Shown here: in pieces, positions 23,601 to 38,600 of the stretch
Position numbering within the stretch: the first letter of the stretch is position 1
How the letters are laid out: every line of letters begins with the position of its first letter
DNA from: Manduca sexta
Taxonomy: Eukaryota; Arthropoda; Insecta; Lepidoptera; Sphingidae
DNA: 64,000 nt
NCBI RefSeq assembly: GCF_014839805.1
Contig: NC_051128.1
Span: forward strand, 12,476,466 to 12,540,465
Direction: 5' to 3'
The notes under the pieces: model-generated
Told to the model about the DNA's origin: nothing
The model's input: only the letters and a program-made list of their open reading frames with translations
Database searches by the model: none
Program-made: the position numbers and the translations under genes

Positions 23601-26600
23601 CGGCGATTTTGACAAGATGGCGGTATATGCACTAACTGTATCGCCACACTAAAAGTGTTTAGTTTGAATTAAACATGATACTCACTGGACGCCCCCCTGG
23701 GCAGTGACTTGGTGAGCGACTCTAGTTCCTGCACCTTCGATTCCAGCATCGACTGTCTGTTCCGCGAGTCCTGCTGCGCTCGCCTCAACGTCGACACCTA
23801 GATATACCAAAGTGTTCATGAGAAGAAAAAAACATGCAGACAATCTTCCCTAGTAGGTATGCGTATAGCAAGTAGACGCCTCGTGGCGGACAATTCGAAA
23901 TAACTCAAAGAAGACCGAACGAAGAACGTTGACTGAGGGTGGGTCCAACAGCCCATAAACTAGGTTACAAAGCCTTCCTGCATTCATCATCCAAAACTTC
24001 AGATTTTCAATAATCAAAATAGCTAGCTGGTCTACTACATACCTCCTCAACAACTTGCCTCCTGGCCTCCGCGAGCTGGTCCCTCTCCTGCCGCACCTGC
24101 GCCAGTTCCGACTCCAGGGTCGCCAGCTTCGCTATCGCCTCCCTCTCCAGCGTGGCCAATCTCTCGTGAGCCTGCAAGAACATGTATAATCGTCATACAG
24201 CCATCGTATACAATCGTTAAAAATATCAGTATCTCTGGTATATTCGCATCCGCCTGGATAGCGACCGCCGTACACGAGGTGTAAAACCTGCCATACTGGC
24301 CCACGTATTTCACGTTCTGGGATCAGCCTGTATGGATACACATGGTGACAGGTATGGGAAGGAGATAGCAGCCTGTTCCAAACGGATGGTTGAAACAGGC
24401 TGCCCATATTTGTGTCGACTGCGGTATATCATCTTTCGTCACTTGACACTCTATCTAGGCCCCACTCCGCTCCACCAGGCACAATGCTATCATATGCCAT
24501 GGCCTTCCAAAAGATGGAGCCATTGTCATGAACAGGTTTAGCTTTTGACTCTTAAAATCTATGATAATGATTTGACTGGATTTCAGACAACGGATATCCA
24601 GAGAGTACTTACGCCGCTTGGTATTCGGCTATCTGATATTCGTCTGTATTATTTATGGTCTATAGTTATAACAGCCATTCCGATCTATCATAAACAAGTA
24701 ACTCACATGTCCCAATTCGTCCTCGAGTTCATTGACCTTCTCCAACGCCGCTGTTTTGGTTTCGCTGTCCTCCATGAGCGCCGCCACGTCGAACACGTTG
24801 TCCAAGTACGCAGAGATTTGAACCTGAAAATGTAGAAAGATTAGTATATAATTTATATACCAAAAAATATTGAATATGACAAGTGAAGAAAGTTCTAGAA
24901 GTAGCTTGACATCAATCATCTAGTGTACAATACGTATCCAAAGTGGTTCTCCCCGAAGGTCTTTTCACATCTCTTAAAGAATAATCGTGACTGTCATCTG
25001 TTAACGTCTCCAATTGACCCAAACTTCTTTTCTCGGGGATATTTTTCTGGCGAGTCTATGGCGTCCCATCTAGGACCTTGGTTCCTACTTCCTACCCTAA
25101 GATTTAGCACCCCGGGCAACCCTAAAGAGCTCTCTCCTTCCTCTAAAGGCGGTACTGCTTACATACACTCTGATTGTTGGTCTCTGTAATTGCCCTTCCA
25201 CTTCCCTACCTGCAAGTCGTCACTCTCACACAGCCGCAGCCTCTCGAGGTAGTCGTCGAGTTTGAGCGCTGTGAACTCGTACTGCAGATGCACTCGGAAG
25301 TTCATGTCCTCCACGGAGTGCACTATTATATTCACGAACTGCATGCACGCCACCTGGAATGGGACGGTTTGATGTAAAAATTTGGATTATTTGTATAATT
25401 TTAATTATACTAATATCATAGTCTAATGGCTGTCTCGATGGCGTGGTTGTAATGCGTACACGATACGAGTAAGGCTACCGGGTCCTGGGTTCGAATCCCG
25501 AGTCGGGCCAATGATAAATGTAACTGGGTTTTTCAATCTAATAAATTAACTCAGGCGCAGCTCGGAGTAGGGAAGTTGGCGATGAGCTATCCCCGTGCCC
25601 AGGAAAGCACGTAAAGCTGTTTGTCCTGCGCCTGAACTTCTTCTACTTATATTAGATCGCCGTCTCTTCGGACGATCTAGATCGCATTTTTAATCCATCT
25701 CGAGAATGGACCAATCAGAGCAAAGGTTTTTTGATATCAATACAAATGACGTGTTTTGATTGGACAGGGGGTAGGATCGAACTTTACAATTGGGATTGGT
25801 CGTAAATCGTATGAAGCCTCACCATAAACTCAATATGAAACGTGTCGTAGTTCATGAAGTACTCCATCAGCGTGTGGAACCTCCTCGGCTCCCCCACCAC
25901 CTCCTTGAAGTTGTCGAATGCAGAGAGTATGATCTGATGCCCGCCCTTGACCAGACAGATGGCCGCCAGGAGTTCCAGCACCAGCGCTTTGGTGCGTAGC
26001 GAGTGGTGAACGAGGGAGAGAGCGATGCTGTTGATGGCTTCCCGGTGTTGGATCACCATGTTGAATCCGTACTGGAATTGATGACGTAATATATATTTTT
26101 TCTTGTTTTAATACTTGATGTATAGGTATTTTCGTCGTATCTTAGTCTTGCAAACGGAGATGGATTATTCCACATCGACAGTTACAAAGAAAATTTGTTA
26201 AAAATGTTTTGAGTTAGAAGTTCTCCTAACAACTATTTTCGGGCATTCTAGAAACACTACGAAGTTTTTGTTGGTATCAACTTGGGTTTGAACAACCAGT
26301 GTTATGCATTCTTTTGGCTTATCGGAGATATTGCCGAATCCTTCATAAAGGAATTGAGGGAAATTAAAACAAATCCTTGTTCTAAAGGCTTTGAAGTTCT
26401 TAACGATCATTATGAGACATTAACTATCTTAACCTCTTCAGCTTTATGCTCTAGTCTACAGTACCAGACTATTTATTACATTTGCTAGTTTGTTGCAGAT
26501 TACGTATATTAATGAATATAATGTACAGAGTGTTCTACCTTATTGTTCATGATGGCGCGCATGCACATGATGCAGACGTGTATGTCGTCGGTGGAGGCGC

Positions 26601-29600
26601 CCATGTTGAGGCGCGCGGCGTGGCGCGTGCGGCGGCGCGCGGCGGCGGGGCTGGCGGGGCCGGAGCACTCCGAGTCCGCGCTGCGCGCGCGCCGCCGCCA
26701 CGACGCGTTCAGCGTCGACCCGCCCTCTGTCGGACCGCTGCACTCTGATGTCGTTGTGTTCACTACAACGTATTTCAGAAATACGTAGTTCAAGTTATAA
26801 GGGGTCTATTTTATTTTGGAATTAACACTTAGGGGATAATCTCTTAGAGAGCGCAAGTAGCCAGATGATTTTTTTTATGACTTAATAAATAGTTCAAAGT
26901 GTGATAAGCAGAGAACAAGGACAGACAGAAGAAGAAAATAATAGTGTACTAACTACAATTCGAAAAACAAAAACACTGCTTTCACACTACTTCTTGGCGA
27001 TAGTTAACGTGTTAGTAACTAATCAGACGCGCAATTGCATACAAAAGACCGTCTAGAATTCTAAATCCTACAAACAATTCCAAAACGTATATCTACTCAA
27101 TAACACCGTACGCTTATTACAAACCATGTATCTGGGTATTCATACTTTAGGACCTGGTTCGTCCGTCCATCTTACCTTGGTTGATGCCGTCGGTGGAGTG
27201 GCTCCTGGCGAGCGCGATCCTCTGCTCGTGCCGCATCATGCTCAGCCTGAAGCTCAGGTAGTCGATCAGCACATCCAGACCCTGGTTCTGGTCGTTCAGA
27301 AACTCGCGTACCCATCTGTAATTATAGTATATTGTAAATATATCGGTCCGACTGAGTAGAATAATAAACTGGTCATTTTATTTTATATGCGTGAAATTAT
27401 AATTTAAGTTCATCGTCTGGTACGTTTGCCGACGCAAATAACACACACATCGAATACGCATTTATCCCCGAAGGCGTATGCAGAGGCGCAACCCGGGCAT
27501 CCACTTTCCACCAAATGTTTCGTCCCATGATGTAATAGGTGACGAGCCTATCGCCATATTGGGCACAAATTCCAGACTCCGGGCTGATAATGAGCAGAAA
27601 AACCCAAATATCACTTTCTGCCCGACCCGGCAATCAAACCCAGGACCTCAGAACGCTGTCGTACCGCGCATGCAGTACAACTACGCCACTGAGGTAATCA
27701 TAAAATCTTAATATTATAAATATATTTTCGACTTTGCAGAAGCTGTTTGTTTTATGTAAAAGGCGTAAAATTGCAATGTGTGTACACTGTACATTGACTC
27801 GTACTGTTGCCAATCTTTATAACGTCAAATAATAATAAAGAATATGCTCGTACTCTATGTGATTTGTCCGGAGCGATATTTCCAAATCCCGAAGAACTTG
27901 CGTCGATGTGGAGTCGCCCACCATTTTCCTTTTCTGAAAACAAAATTGTAAATTTAGTTTTTGTAATATACCTTTTCAATAAACACTTTTAAATATACCT
28001 AAATTTAATCGGTATTTCGTTTATTAATGTACGGAAGAATAAACATATTACTTTTAATAATTAAAACGGCTTTATTAATAAAGAGAATAATTGCTTGCAT
28101 TTGCATCAATTTGCTTGTGAAATTAATGCAGAGTGCAATCCGAAAACTAAGCTAAATTATTTAGTCTAGTTCGCGTTACTAAGATATTTTTCACACTCCT
28201 ATGACCGCAAACTATATAATCAAGCTTCACACTATATATATTTTTAGAACTTAAGTAACATAAGGTCAGTAGGCTCTATTCTGTCTACGGGGGGAACATT
28301 CGTCGTAGGTAAAAAGGGGATTTTTGATTCTCTTACCTATACGGCTATCGAAGCTATCCTTCAAATAGAACGCCCGCAATTGCAAAAAGATAGACTCGCC
28401 CTTATAGACGGAATAGGACCACCGGACCATACCTTAATTTTCGTCCTGCAACCCGCATCATAAAGTGCATAGCTTAGCAATACCTATACTAATGTCCTTA
28501 AAGTCCTTTTTACCGCAAAGGACGCACTGGGCCCTTATTCTGTATGATAGTGTAAACGCGTAACGCGGCCGTGTCATGTTATCTTAGAGAAATGTGCGTG
28601 GATTGGTATTCTGTAAGCCAAATTTCTATAGTCCTAAACATGACGCGTTGTGTTACGTGCTTGTTACACACTGTCAAAATAACGTGCGGGATAGAGAATA
28701 AGGCCCCTGGTCATTATCAAAGGTTACACCGCGTGACTTACATTCGCGGGTTAATCACGCGGATCATCAAATGTTTCATATGATCAGTGTCCACCCCGCG
28801 GCGCTGGTCTGGGACACACGCTAATTGTGGGACGACACGATATTGCGTGAATTAAAACAGTACAGTAAGGTGCGGCTGTAATGTACTGATTACATTTGAA
28901 GTAGGTATTGTATTTGGAATATAACTACTTTTATAAAGATAAAAGCTTTGCTTAGTTTGAGAGATAGCTGATTCTCATATTTGATTAAGCCTTAAGAATT
29001 AGCTTTGGATATTTATGTATTTTTCTCTTTTATTTTTGTGGCTAAGCATGTAAGTAAATAAAAAAACATTTGATTGATTTGATTGTCAATTGTTGTTAGT
29101 ATTAAAATTAGTCATTGTTTAATCTCTTTGTTGTTCTTCAAAGTCTAGTTATAAAGTATTTTACAGTGCAAAACATTGAACAATATATCTCCGGGTCAAG
29201 CTCCGTGTTAATTATAGGCATAGGTTCATTTTGACATTGCGTTGATAATAAAACCATCTGTCTATACCTCTGTTAATAGTGTGCCAGAAATTATATATAA
29301 ATAACGATTATTTTCAACAAAGAATCTAGTTTGACGTTTCCGATTTTTGTATCATTTTGTATATCAGTGAGAATATTGCAGCTGCGACGAATTCTCTTAA
29401 AGAAGTAGTAGTGTTAATATTATTAAAACTTACGCGAGATGTATTAAATTACTAGATAGCTAACTGGTCGGCGATTCCGACTAAGAGTATGTGAGTGAAA
29501 ACGTTTTGCTATCTAGTAAGTAGTGGGGTGCGTAAAATTAAAATTACTCTTTACTGATAATATTTTTTTGGAATCTTACATATTTTTATTATCCATTTAC

Positions 29601-32600
29601 GATTGGAGTAACTTATTTTAAACTGATATTTCCAAGAACATATGCGGTTTCATTTAGTAACACAATATCAAAATGACCCTGCATATTGTCGTATCCCCAA
29701 GGGCCATCTTATTTCCTTTTTCTATTCTACAATTCCTCACTTATCACACATAGCGCAGGATCGTAATTCTTGTAAGAATCTTGAAGAGGCCTATGCCCAA
29801 CATTGGGACATTATAGGCCGATACAAAACAAATCAAAAACAATCACGTAATATTTAATAAATTATTTTATTTATGATATATACATATATATTATTATTTT
29901 TATTTTTTTGTTTTTTTTACTTTTATAGGTACTACCCTAAATGTACAGTTTTATTGAGGTGCACCTACTATGTTCTATCTCTGCAACACCTCAGGTTGAC
30001 TGGTAGAGAATGCCTCTGGCATTAAGTCCGCCTTTACATGTTTTGTATGAAGTGCAATAAATAAATAATAATAAATAAATCACTCATTTATTAAACAGTC
30101 CAAAACATTTACTGATATAAATCACCAACTCATTCAGCACGAGTAATCACTAGGTACTCGACCGGTGTACGAACAGATCGTGCATGAGGATAGGTCGAGT
30201 GAAAGCTAAGCGCTAGTCCGATGAGATTTGTGCCTCGCCGCCATATATGATCGTCAAATATTTATCTGTACTCGCTGCGAGCGGGTTTTATGGTGCAAGG
30301 CAGAGGAGGAAGCGATTGAATTAACAGGCTACTCGTATAAATAACACTAGTGTTAATAATATTAAAACTTACGCGAGACATAATTAATTAGTGGAAAGCA
30401 ACACGATTTTACTCAGGTACTGTGTAGTCGGAATCGCCGACCAGTTTCTTTCTAGTGTTATTTAAAGCAAAAACACTAGTGTTATTTAAGCAACTTAACG
30501 TCATTTTCAATAAACGACGCCAATCTCATTTTGTGATCTATCTCAAAACTGGACCAATCAAATGGTTTTTTTGACATGCTTACAAATGAGTTATCTTGAT
30601 TGGTTCATTTTCAAAATCGGATTGAAGATCGAGATTGAGATCGTTTATTAAAAACGGAGAGTAATCAATATCGTAATCGCCTATCACACGGTCCAAAGAA
30701 AAAATTAACCACGACATCAGAGTTACTGAGTCACAAATGATTATTGTTCCGCATCGGGAGCGTGACCCGACCTTTGGGGTATGCAAGGCCCTGTCCCTCT
30801 TCCCCCCTCCTTCACTTCCCACTCGGTATGACCTCAGACAATTAAACGTTGACAACTGGAGGAAAATCGAAATCGCGTCACCATTTATTGGAACGGTGTA
30901 AATGTCAGCTGGTCGAGTTATTGATTCGGCTTTTGTGTTTCGAGTTGTGTTTGCTTTGAATGGTTTTAAAGGCGAATGTGCATGTTTCTCAATACCTTTG
31001 TAAAAACGGTGCAGAGAAGGTTTAATTTTTATTACACGAACACAAGTTATGATCATCGAGAACGCAATGAAGCAGCAGTGTGTAGTCACTGTTGTGTTCC
31101 GGTTTGAAGAAGATTGTAGCCAGTGTAACTATTGGACATAATAAGACTCAACATCTCATGTCTCAGATTGCGAGCGTTGTGGAATACCAAACAATACTTT
31201 GTAACTCAAGGTGTTAGATGTAATTTGTACTGTTTATGGGCGGTCGTATCGCTTACCACCAGGCGAATGACAAGCTCGTCTCGTCATTCAAAGCAATAAA
31301 AAAAAGTTATGTGGATTTTTGTATATAAAACGATTCTAGTTACAAACTAGTCAAATGACGACAGTTTAAGAATTAAGCAGATAATCATGTTCTTTGCTTG
31401 TTAAGAGATATCCCCGTCCTATATCGTTAAAGTTAAAAATACTAACTCTAGTAATCAGCGTTCTTTTTCACAAATCTGTGTTTTTATGTCAAAAACATAT
31501 CCGCATGGGAAACCTCTGCCCTCCGCTATCTTTATGTAAATAGGCAGAATTATTAACCGTTTAATACGAGATAACTCTGTACTTTTTGTGATTAGATGTT
31601 TTTATAAAACATGTTTAGGCAACGTATTAAAAGAAGTCGAAATTCGACCCTCGAATTCAATATATTTGTAACACATATTAAATTATATATTTTTGTACTC
31701 TTTCTTTACATGAACTTTAATTATGCTAAATTTCAAACTCCACTGTGCGTGCAATGTGCTTAAAAAGGAGTAAAATTTTAAGTAATTAGTAGTTAATTTG
31801 TATAGCATGATATTGTAGTTAATTTGTATCTCATAAATAATTGTATAGTATATAAAATAACCTTCTTGGTATACTGGTTGGGTTTACGTGCTGTGAATGA
31901 CGAGGTACTGCCTTCGACTGATGATTGAACATCTCGTGAGTTTTTTCTAACATTCATTGCTGAATTGGGCCCTCAGAGGGGATGAACGAGAGACAAGCGG
32001 TCGTACAACGTAAGCCAAATTATTTTAGCAATACGAAAGTGTTGCGCCGACCACGCATCGGATAACTATGAGTTTCAACCAAAAAATGTCCCCGAAATAA
32101 AGATAAAAAAAAAAAAAAAAAAAAAAAAAAGAAATGTGCGAGGTAGCTTATGTACAAGGATGAGTGGCGAGGTTTTTTTTATATATTTAGTGCACGGTAA
32201 AGCGACCCCGCCGCCCCTGGTGGTAAGTGGAGTGGGGTCCAATAGCATGTCGACTGACGAGAGATGATTACTCCTTGGCAGTCGACACAATTATGCCTAT
32301 TGGAACCGGATATACACAGGCTGGTCCCGGAACGCGACACTTACGTGGGCCACTATGGGGGATTTTAGCATCTTGTGTATGGTGGTCGCTATTCGGGGGG
32401 ATGTAAAATATATCCTACCAACAGCAGAATCAGCATATGCTGAGCTGGGGTCGTTTTTGTTACGAGCAAATAGATTTAAGTATTTTATTGTTGTAATGAT
32501 TATGTAATTTTGCTTAAATACAAATAAATATTTTCATTATTTCTTCTTCAAAAGGGGCTGCTATACTGCTGCTGTGGGATATATTCCCTTAACCCTATTC

Positions 32601-35600
32601 GGCCAACTCTACTCTAAGCAAGAGAGGATAATGTAATCTAAACTCTTATACTAATAAAGGTAAAGAGTTTATTTGAACTCGCTAATCTCAGGAACTACTA
32701 AAAAAAATTTGAGAATATTTTCACAAATAGGAACCTACATTACTCCTGAGTGCTACAGAATTTTTACACGAACGGAGCAGCGAACAAAAGCTATACCGGA
32801 TACTATCGGAGGACTTTTCCTAAGCCGCCTCGCATGTATGGTGAAAACACACGCTAAAGACAAGAGACAGTAGCATTATATCAATGATTGAAAGGCTAAT
32901 TGAATTAAGCGATATTTTTTTTTCGAAAAAATTTAACTAGGTTATAAAAACATAGAAAAAAGTAATAATATAATAATATTAGCCCTGTATTATCTACTGT
33001 CCCACTGTTGGGCACGGGCCTCCTCTACAACTGGGATGGATTAAGCCTTAATCCACCACGCTAGCCCAGTGCGGATTGGTAGACTTCACACACCCTCGAA
33101 AATTCCTATAGAGAATTTCTCAGGTATGCAGGTTTCCTCACGATGTTTTCCTTCAAAGTTAAAGCAAGCGATAATTCACAAAGAATACAAATATATTTTT
33201 TTTTTTGAAAAATTAGTTGTGTGCCCTTGGGATTTGAACCTGCGGATATTCGTCTCAGCAGTCCGATCCACAACCAACTAAGCTATCGCCACTTATTTAA
33301 GAAAAAAGTGCTGATTTTAAATATGTATGAAACTTAGGGTCGCAAAGAAATGTTTTCATACAGAACAAAGAATTTAAATTCACGTCTAGTTGGTGTCGCA
33401 GTTGAAGAAAAACGTAAAAATAATTAATAATCATGGATATTTCGGCCTTTAAAATTTAATATGACGAAATTTTAAAGGCCGAAATATCCATGATTATTAA
33501 TTATTTTTACGTTTTTCTTCAACTGCGAGAACTAATCACTAACTAGACGTGAATTTAAATTCTTTACTTGCCAATACTTGTTTAGTTACCCAGATTAAAG
33601 GTGAAACAAAATGTATGAAAATGGACCTTGAGGTATCGCCTTAAGTAAATGTACTTCGTAGAGCATCGGTTCGTTCACATCCAACCGCGGGTGTCGTCTT
33701 ACAAACCGCAGTGACGTTATGAAATCGCGACGTTCTCACGATATTACACACGTTATGGATTCTTACACTGTTCGTGTTGAAGATATTTTATTGATTATTG
33801 TGTGAGAGAAGTTATTGATTGGAATTTGATGATTTGTTGAGAAGTGCTTGTATTGTTTCAATGGATACGTTGTGTATGCTTCTTAAATTGATTTCATTAT
33901 ATATTTTATTGATTGTTAAGCAAGCGATGATGTTCATTGCATTTTGGTGAACGATTTGGTGTACCTAGTGCTTGCATTTTAATAAAAGCAAGCACTAGGT
34001 ACACCCAGTCGCTTACAAGTCCGTACGATTAACGATCCCGATCGTATTAACTATACATAGTTATACGCTTTGAAAGACTTCGTAGCCAATTAAATTATTG
34101 TTCACTGAACTGGAAGTACCTTATAAATTTTGATTCACTTGTAAAATCGCAAAATATGTAACATAAACGCTCGTATATTTTGATCGCGTTAACTAACAAC
34201 TTAAATTTTTTCACAGCTGGAAGAGACCATAGACCCGAGTATTTGATATAAATTTCAACTTGATACATCTACGCGTTCACGAGAGAAAAGGTCATAACAG
34301 AAAGACAGACGGACAACCTTATAAATTCACCCAACGCACTCAACACAAAGTAGTTGGGCATAATTAAACTCTGCCTACCCCCGAAAGGCATGACGCTATG
34401 TTTACACTAAGTACAGTAGACGCAACGTTTTCAATGCAAACAGCGGGTCGCACCGGCACATGTACGAGTAGTTTCGGCGTGTTTGAACCCGGCCCGTTAC
34501 TTGCGGTGCCTTGTTGGCGTAGCGACGGAGATGTGGGAAATAAGGAGGTTTGGAATATGTCTAGATCATACTTCCCAAAGTATTTTTTATAGATCCCTTG
34601 AAACAATTTGCTGGTTTCGGGGGACCTTTTTTTTCCACCGCCCAGCCATCGCGGAGGGCGTGTGGACAGTTATGTTGGGGTAACCCTGCCTCTTACGACC
34701 TCTATCAATATTATCTGCATACATTGATAGGTGAAGTTAAGCCAACATTTTAGTACTTTACTATCAAACCGGATAAATTTCCGTGGACCCCCATGTTTTG
34801 GTCACGCCAACGTAGACCCCTGGGGGTCCACCCGTACCACTTTGGGAATCAATGGTCCAGATGATGGTGAAGACAGTGGTATTAAAATCGGTTAAGTTTG
34901 CTGCTTGTATGGGACTTAGACTGTGAATGGTGAAAGTCTAAATTCTCAGGACGCACATTATGATGCGACAAACATAGGAATGATGTATACACTGTCCATT
35001 TTTAAGGGAGTGAATAAAAAATAGATAGGACATACAAAAAGATTAGGTGGTATTTTTGCAATCTCAGTAACCGTAAGTAATGTAATAGGAAAGCGCTTTA
35101 TATCTTCTGAAAGGTAGTGAGAGAACCGTGGTTGAGTGGGTCGGCCCACTACCTATCGTATACACAATGTCTAGAGTACAATTTTACACTATGTTTCTGA
35201 AGGCATACAGAAAAAATATTTTCGACCAAAAAACAACTTTAAAATGTTGTAGTTAAAATCTTTATTCCAAAATTGAAAATTAGACATTTTTCACAAATAC
35301 TAGTTCCACGTTTTCTCGCTTACTTGTAACCAGACCCACTACAATTACTGGTTGAATATTTTTTGCAGCACATTGATTGAAGTCTATCGAGATATGAACG
35401 GTTTTGCGTGACGTCACAATTTATTTCTACAGTACGATCGGTTATTCGTCTGATACGTTGCCTAATTGGTCTAGTCCTATACTAGAACTGTGAAGTATAG
35501 GCATTTCAGTTAGATTACCAGTCAGGGAAATTAATGTGTGTTCTTCAATGCGAAATACATGTGAATTGGCCATCATCGTTAGAAGATCACATAGGCTTAG

Positions 35601-38600
35601 CGACATAACTTCTATTTACGAAGAAGTAGGCACTAGTCTACTTCTTCGGCAGTAAAGGTAGCGGTTAATGTATGAATTTAATATGTACTGGGTGTATTAA
35701 AAGTCTTGACAAACATTAGAATGCACCGAAAGCATTATAACATTTTTGGAGGATATTTGTATGCATTGAATGCCGGAAGTCCTTATACCCCACTATTTCC
35801 TTTAACCAAAGGAGGGCAGCGCATCCACGACTCTTTGGAATAGTCGGGTGTAATCATATACAATTAGTAACCCACAGAACATAAGCATCTAATACCACAG
35901 CCGTAGAAACATACTTTATTCAGAATGCGTTATCCTTTTATTTCCCCCTACTTGCCAGCCCGAGCTGGTTACTTTGGTTTGTACCGTGTATTCCTTATAA
36001 ATTTTATCCCTAATTTCAAATGTCCATAGTTATATAAGTAATCTTAATTGTTATTTAAAAATAATAACAATTATTCTTATACATTGTTTTGACGTATCAT
36101 AAGTGCAACTTTGTTCGCGTACGTGATAAATAAAGTATTAAATGTTCTTATTTGCCAGTATTCCTCTTAAGTAAAGGTTTTCCTTTCACCTTACCGCTTT
36201 CTTTAATACCTCCAAGCCTTATACCACGGACTATCTGATAGATCCATGTAATCTCTTTTGATACAAAAAATCTAGCACATGTCGTTAGCGACGCATCTCA
36301 CCTCCGCGTACCCCAATTTACGGTCACCGAGTTCACACAAAAACTTTTTTAATTAATGACTCGTGCCTTCCATTAATCATGAGTGTATTTTGTCATCGTC
36401 CGCCCCTCCTCTTCGCTCCCCTCCAAATACCTCCGCGCCGCACCTATCGCGGCTCATTAATTTTACAAGTTCACTCTTAATGTAGACTAGCTTCTGCCCG
36501 CGGCTGTGAACGTGTGAAAGTATTTCCCTAAACCAAGTAACTATGAATTTTCTTATTGTGCTCAGGTTTGTTATTTCCAGACAAAAGTGTATAGCTATCT
36601 CTCTGAAAAAGGTATTTGCCAGTGAATAATCGGTTAAAATTGGTCTAGCCGTTCCGGATATAAGTTCGCACAAACATGCAAACGCACATACTACATTATG
36701 TACCCTAAATCCCTATAAAATAGACCTTTATTTGGAAAGCACCTGGACAGACACTTCAATTTATTAACATTTATAGATATGTTTATGGGACTATCTCTTT
36801 TATGGGAGTATTTATTAATCTTTATTCAAATTGCGTGTAATTAACGAGTTAAGAGATAGTTAACGACAATTTATGGTCAGGTTGTAAAACTCAGTTTAAC
36901 AGTTGACATGGCCGAAGATATAACAGTAATTGGTCCCACACAGATCTTAAAACATACTGTTTGCACCTGTAAGGCTAGACGAGCAACTTTCTCGTCTGAA
37001 CTGAAGCGTCAGTTACCCACAAACAACAGTAACACATTTTTAAATACAAAGCTTTGCAGTTGCCTAAAGTAAAGTCATGAAAAAATGGATCAGCAATTCG
37101 AGAAGGCATCATAAAATATATTAAAAATGTAGAGTAAACATAACAAGACATGCTACGGTCATTTTCGTCCAAGAAAAAAATAAATAAATAACAAATTTCC
37201 ATTTCCATGGTCGGTAATGGCCTGAAACGCCTCAAAAACAAAAACTTCCTTCTGTTAGAGAAAGATAGTTACATACAAAGTCCTGAAGAGAGATAAGGAA
37301 AGCATGAGACACCAGCAATGCTAATCCCCATTAGGAAGCCGGGGTTGAATAATATATTCAAATGTTAACAAGAAAATACACCCCCAGACGAAACGGAAGT
37401 GTGTTTGAATTTAATTCAGTAATTCATTTCGTTTGTACATTTCGTAGAAAACATGGTGATATTGGAGTTCTAGACATAGTGGCTATAGCCAAAGCCAACT
37501 AGACATTTATATGGTAGGATCTAGGTTTAGCTAAATTTATCTAGAAAATTAATGGGTTTACCAGACCAAATAAACGTAGGTAACACAAAAAACTGTCATG
37601 GAGTGGTAGCTGGTGGTAGATATATTATATATCCGTTCGGATAGCGACAATCATACACAAGGTGTTAAAACTCGCCATGGTGGCTCACGTAAGTATGCCG
37701 CGTTCCGGGATCTGCCTGTTTATATCCGGCATAATTTTGTCGACTGTCGAGGGGTAATCATCTGTTGTCAGTCGACATTTAATTGGATCCCACTCCACTT
37801 ATCATCAGGTGCAGTAGAGTCACTTTACCGTGTATTTCAAAAAATGTTTCATTCAGTAAATGCACCGGAGGCTAATGTATTCCAACACCACAATCTGAGT
37901 AATAGAGGCCCGCACAAGACAAAGCACGTACCTATATTCTACAAACTACATTTGCTTAACTGTCACTCCCGCTTTAACCACGTTACTAATTAAACTACAT
38001 AATGAATTATCCGAGATTCAATAGGCAGACTAGACCGATAGCATCTAACATTGATACATGAGGTATTGTTCAGAGCTAACGGTACAGTGGCTCCCTCTGG
38101 CGGCGGAATTCTCTACAAAATGGAGTGTGCGCTAACATTTAGATCGGTGGATAAAATAATTATGGAGACTTAATTAAGGAATATTGGTGTGGGGAGATAT
38201 AGGTAATAAAGATGGCTCTCCTACCTTCCTCCTTATCCTAATGGTTCAATTTAAATTGATGTTAGAACATTTTTATAAAAAAGTAAACGAAAATTCTTAG
38301 CTTAATCCGTAATCTTCTTGACTGACTGGAAGTTAGTTACCTACCTAAGGGAATCTCTTCACTTTCTATATTCAGGCTCTAAAAACTATAGCCATCAAGC
38401 GACTGTGAATTAGTTCAAATCAGCCTTGAAGTTTAAATAGTAACAAGCATCCAAATCTTACGCATATTATAATCCGAATATTTGTGAAGATGCATAGATG
38501 TTTCTTCATTCAGTAACTTCGCAAAGATAGTTGAACTGACGTTTTTAGATGACAACGTACAAGCATTTGCAGATTCACCTAGGTTTGGCTCTTTAATATC

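Noticed and set aside
30580..31089. 169-codon minus-strand open stretch
   Set aside because: Runs into a family B element, lacks any family motif and has no coding-like composition.
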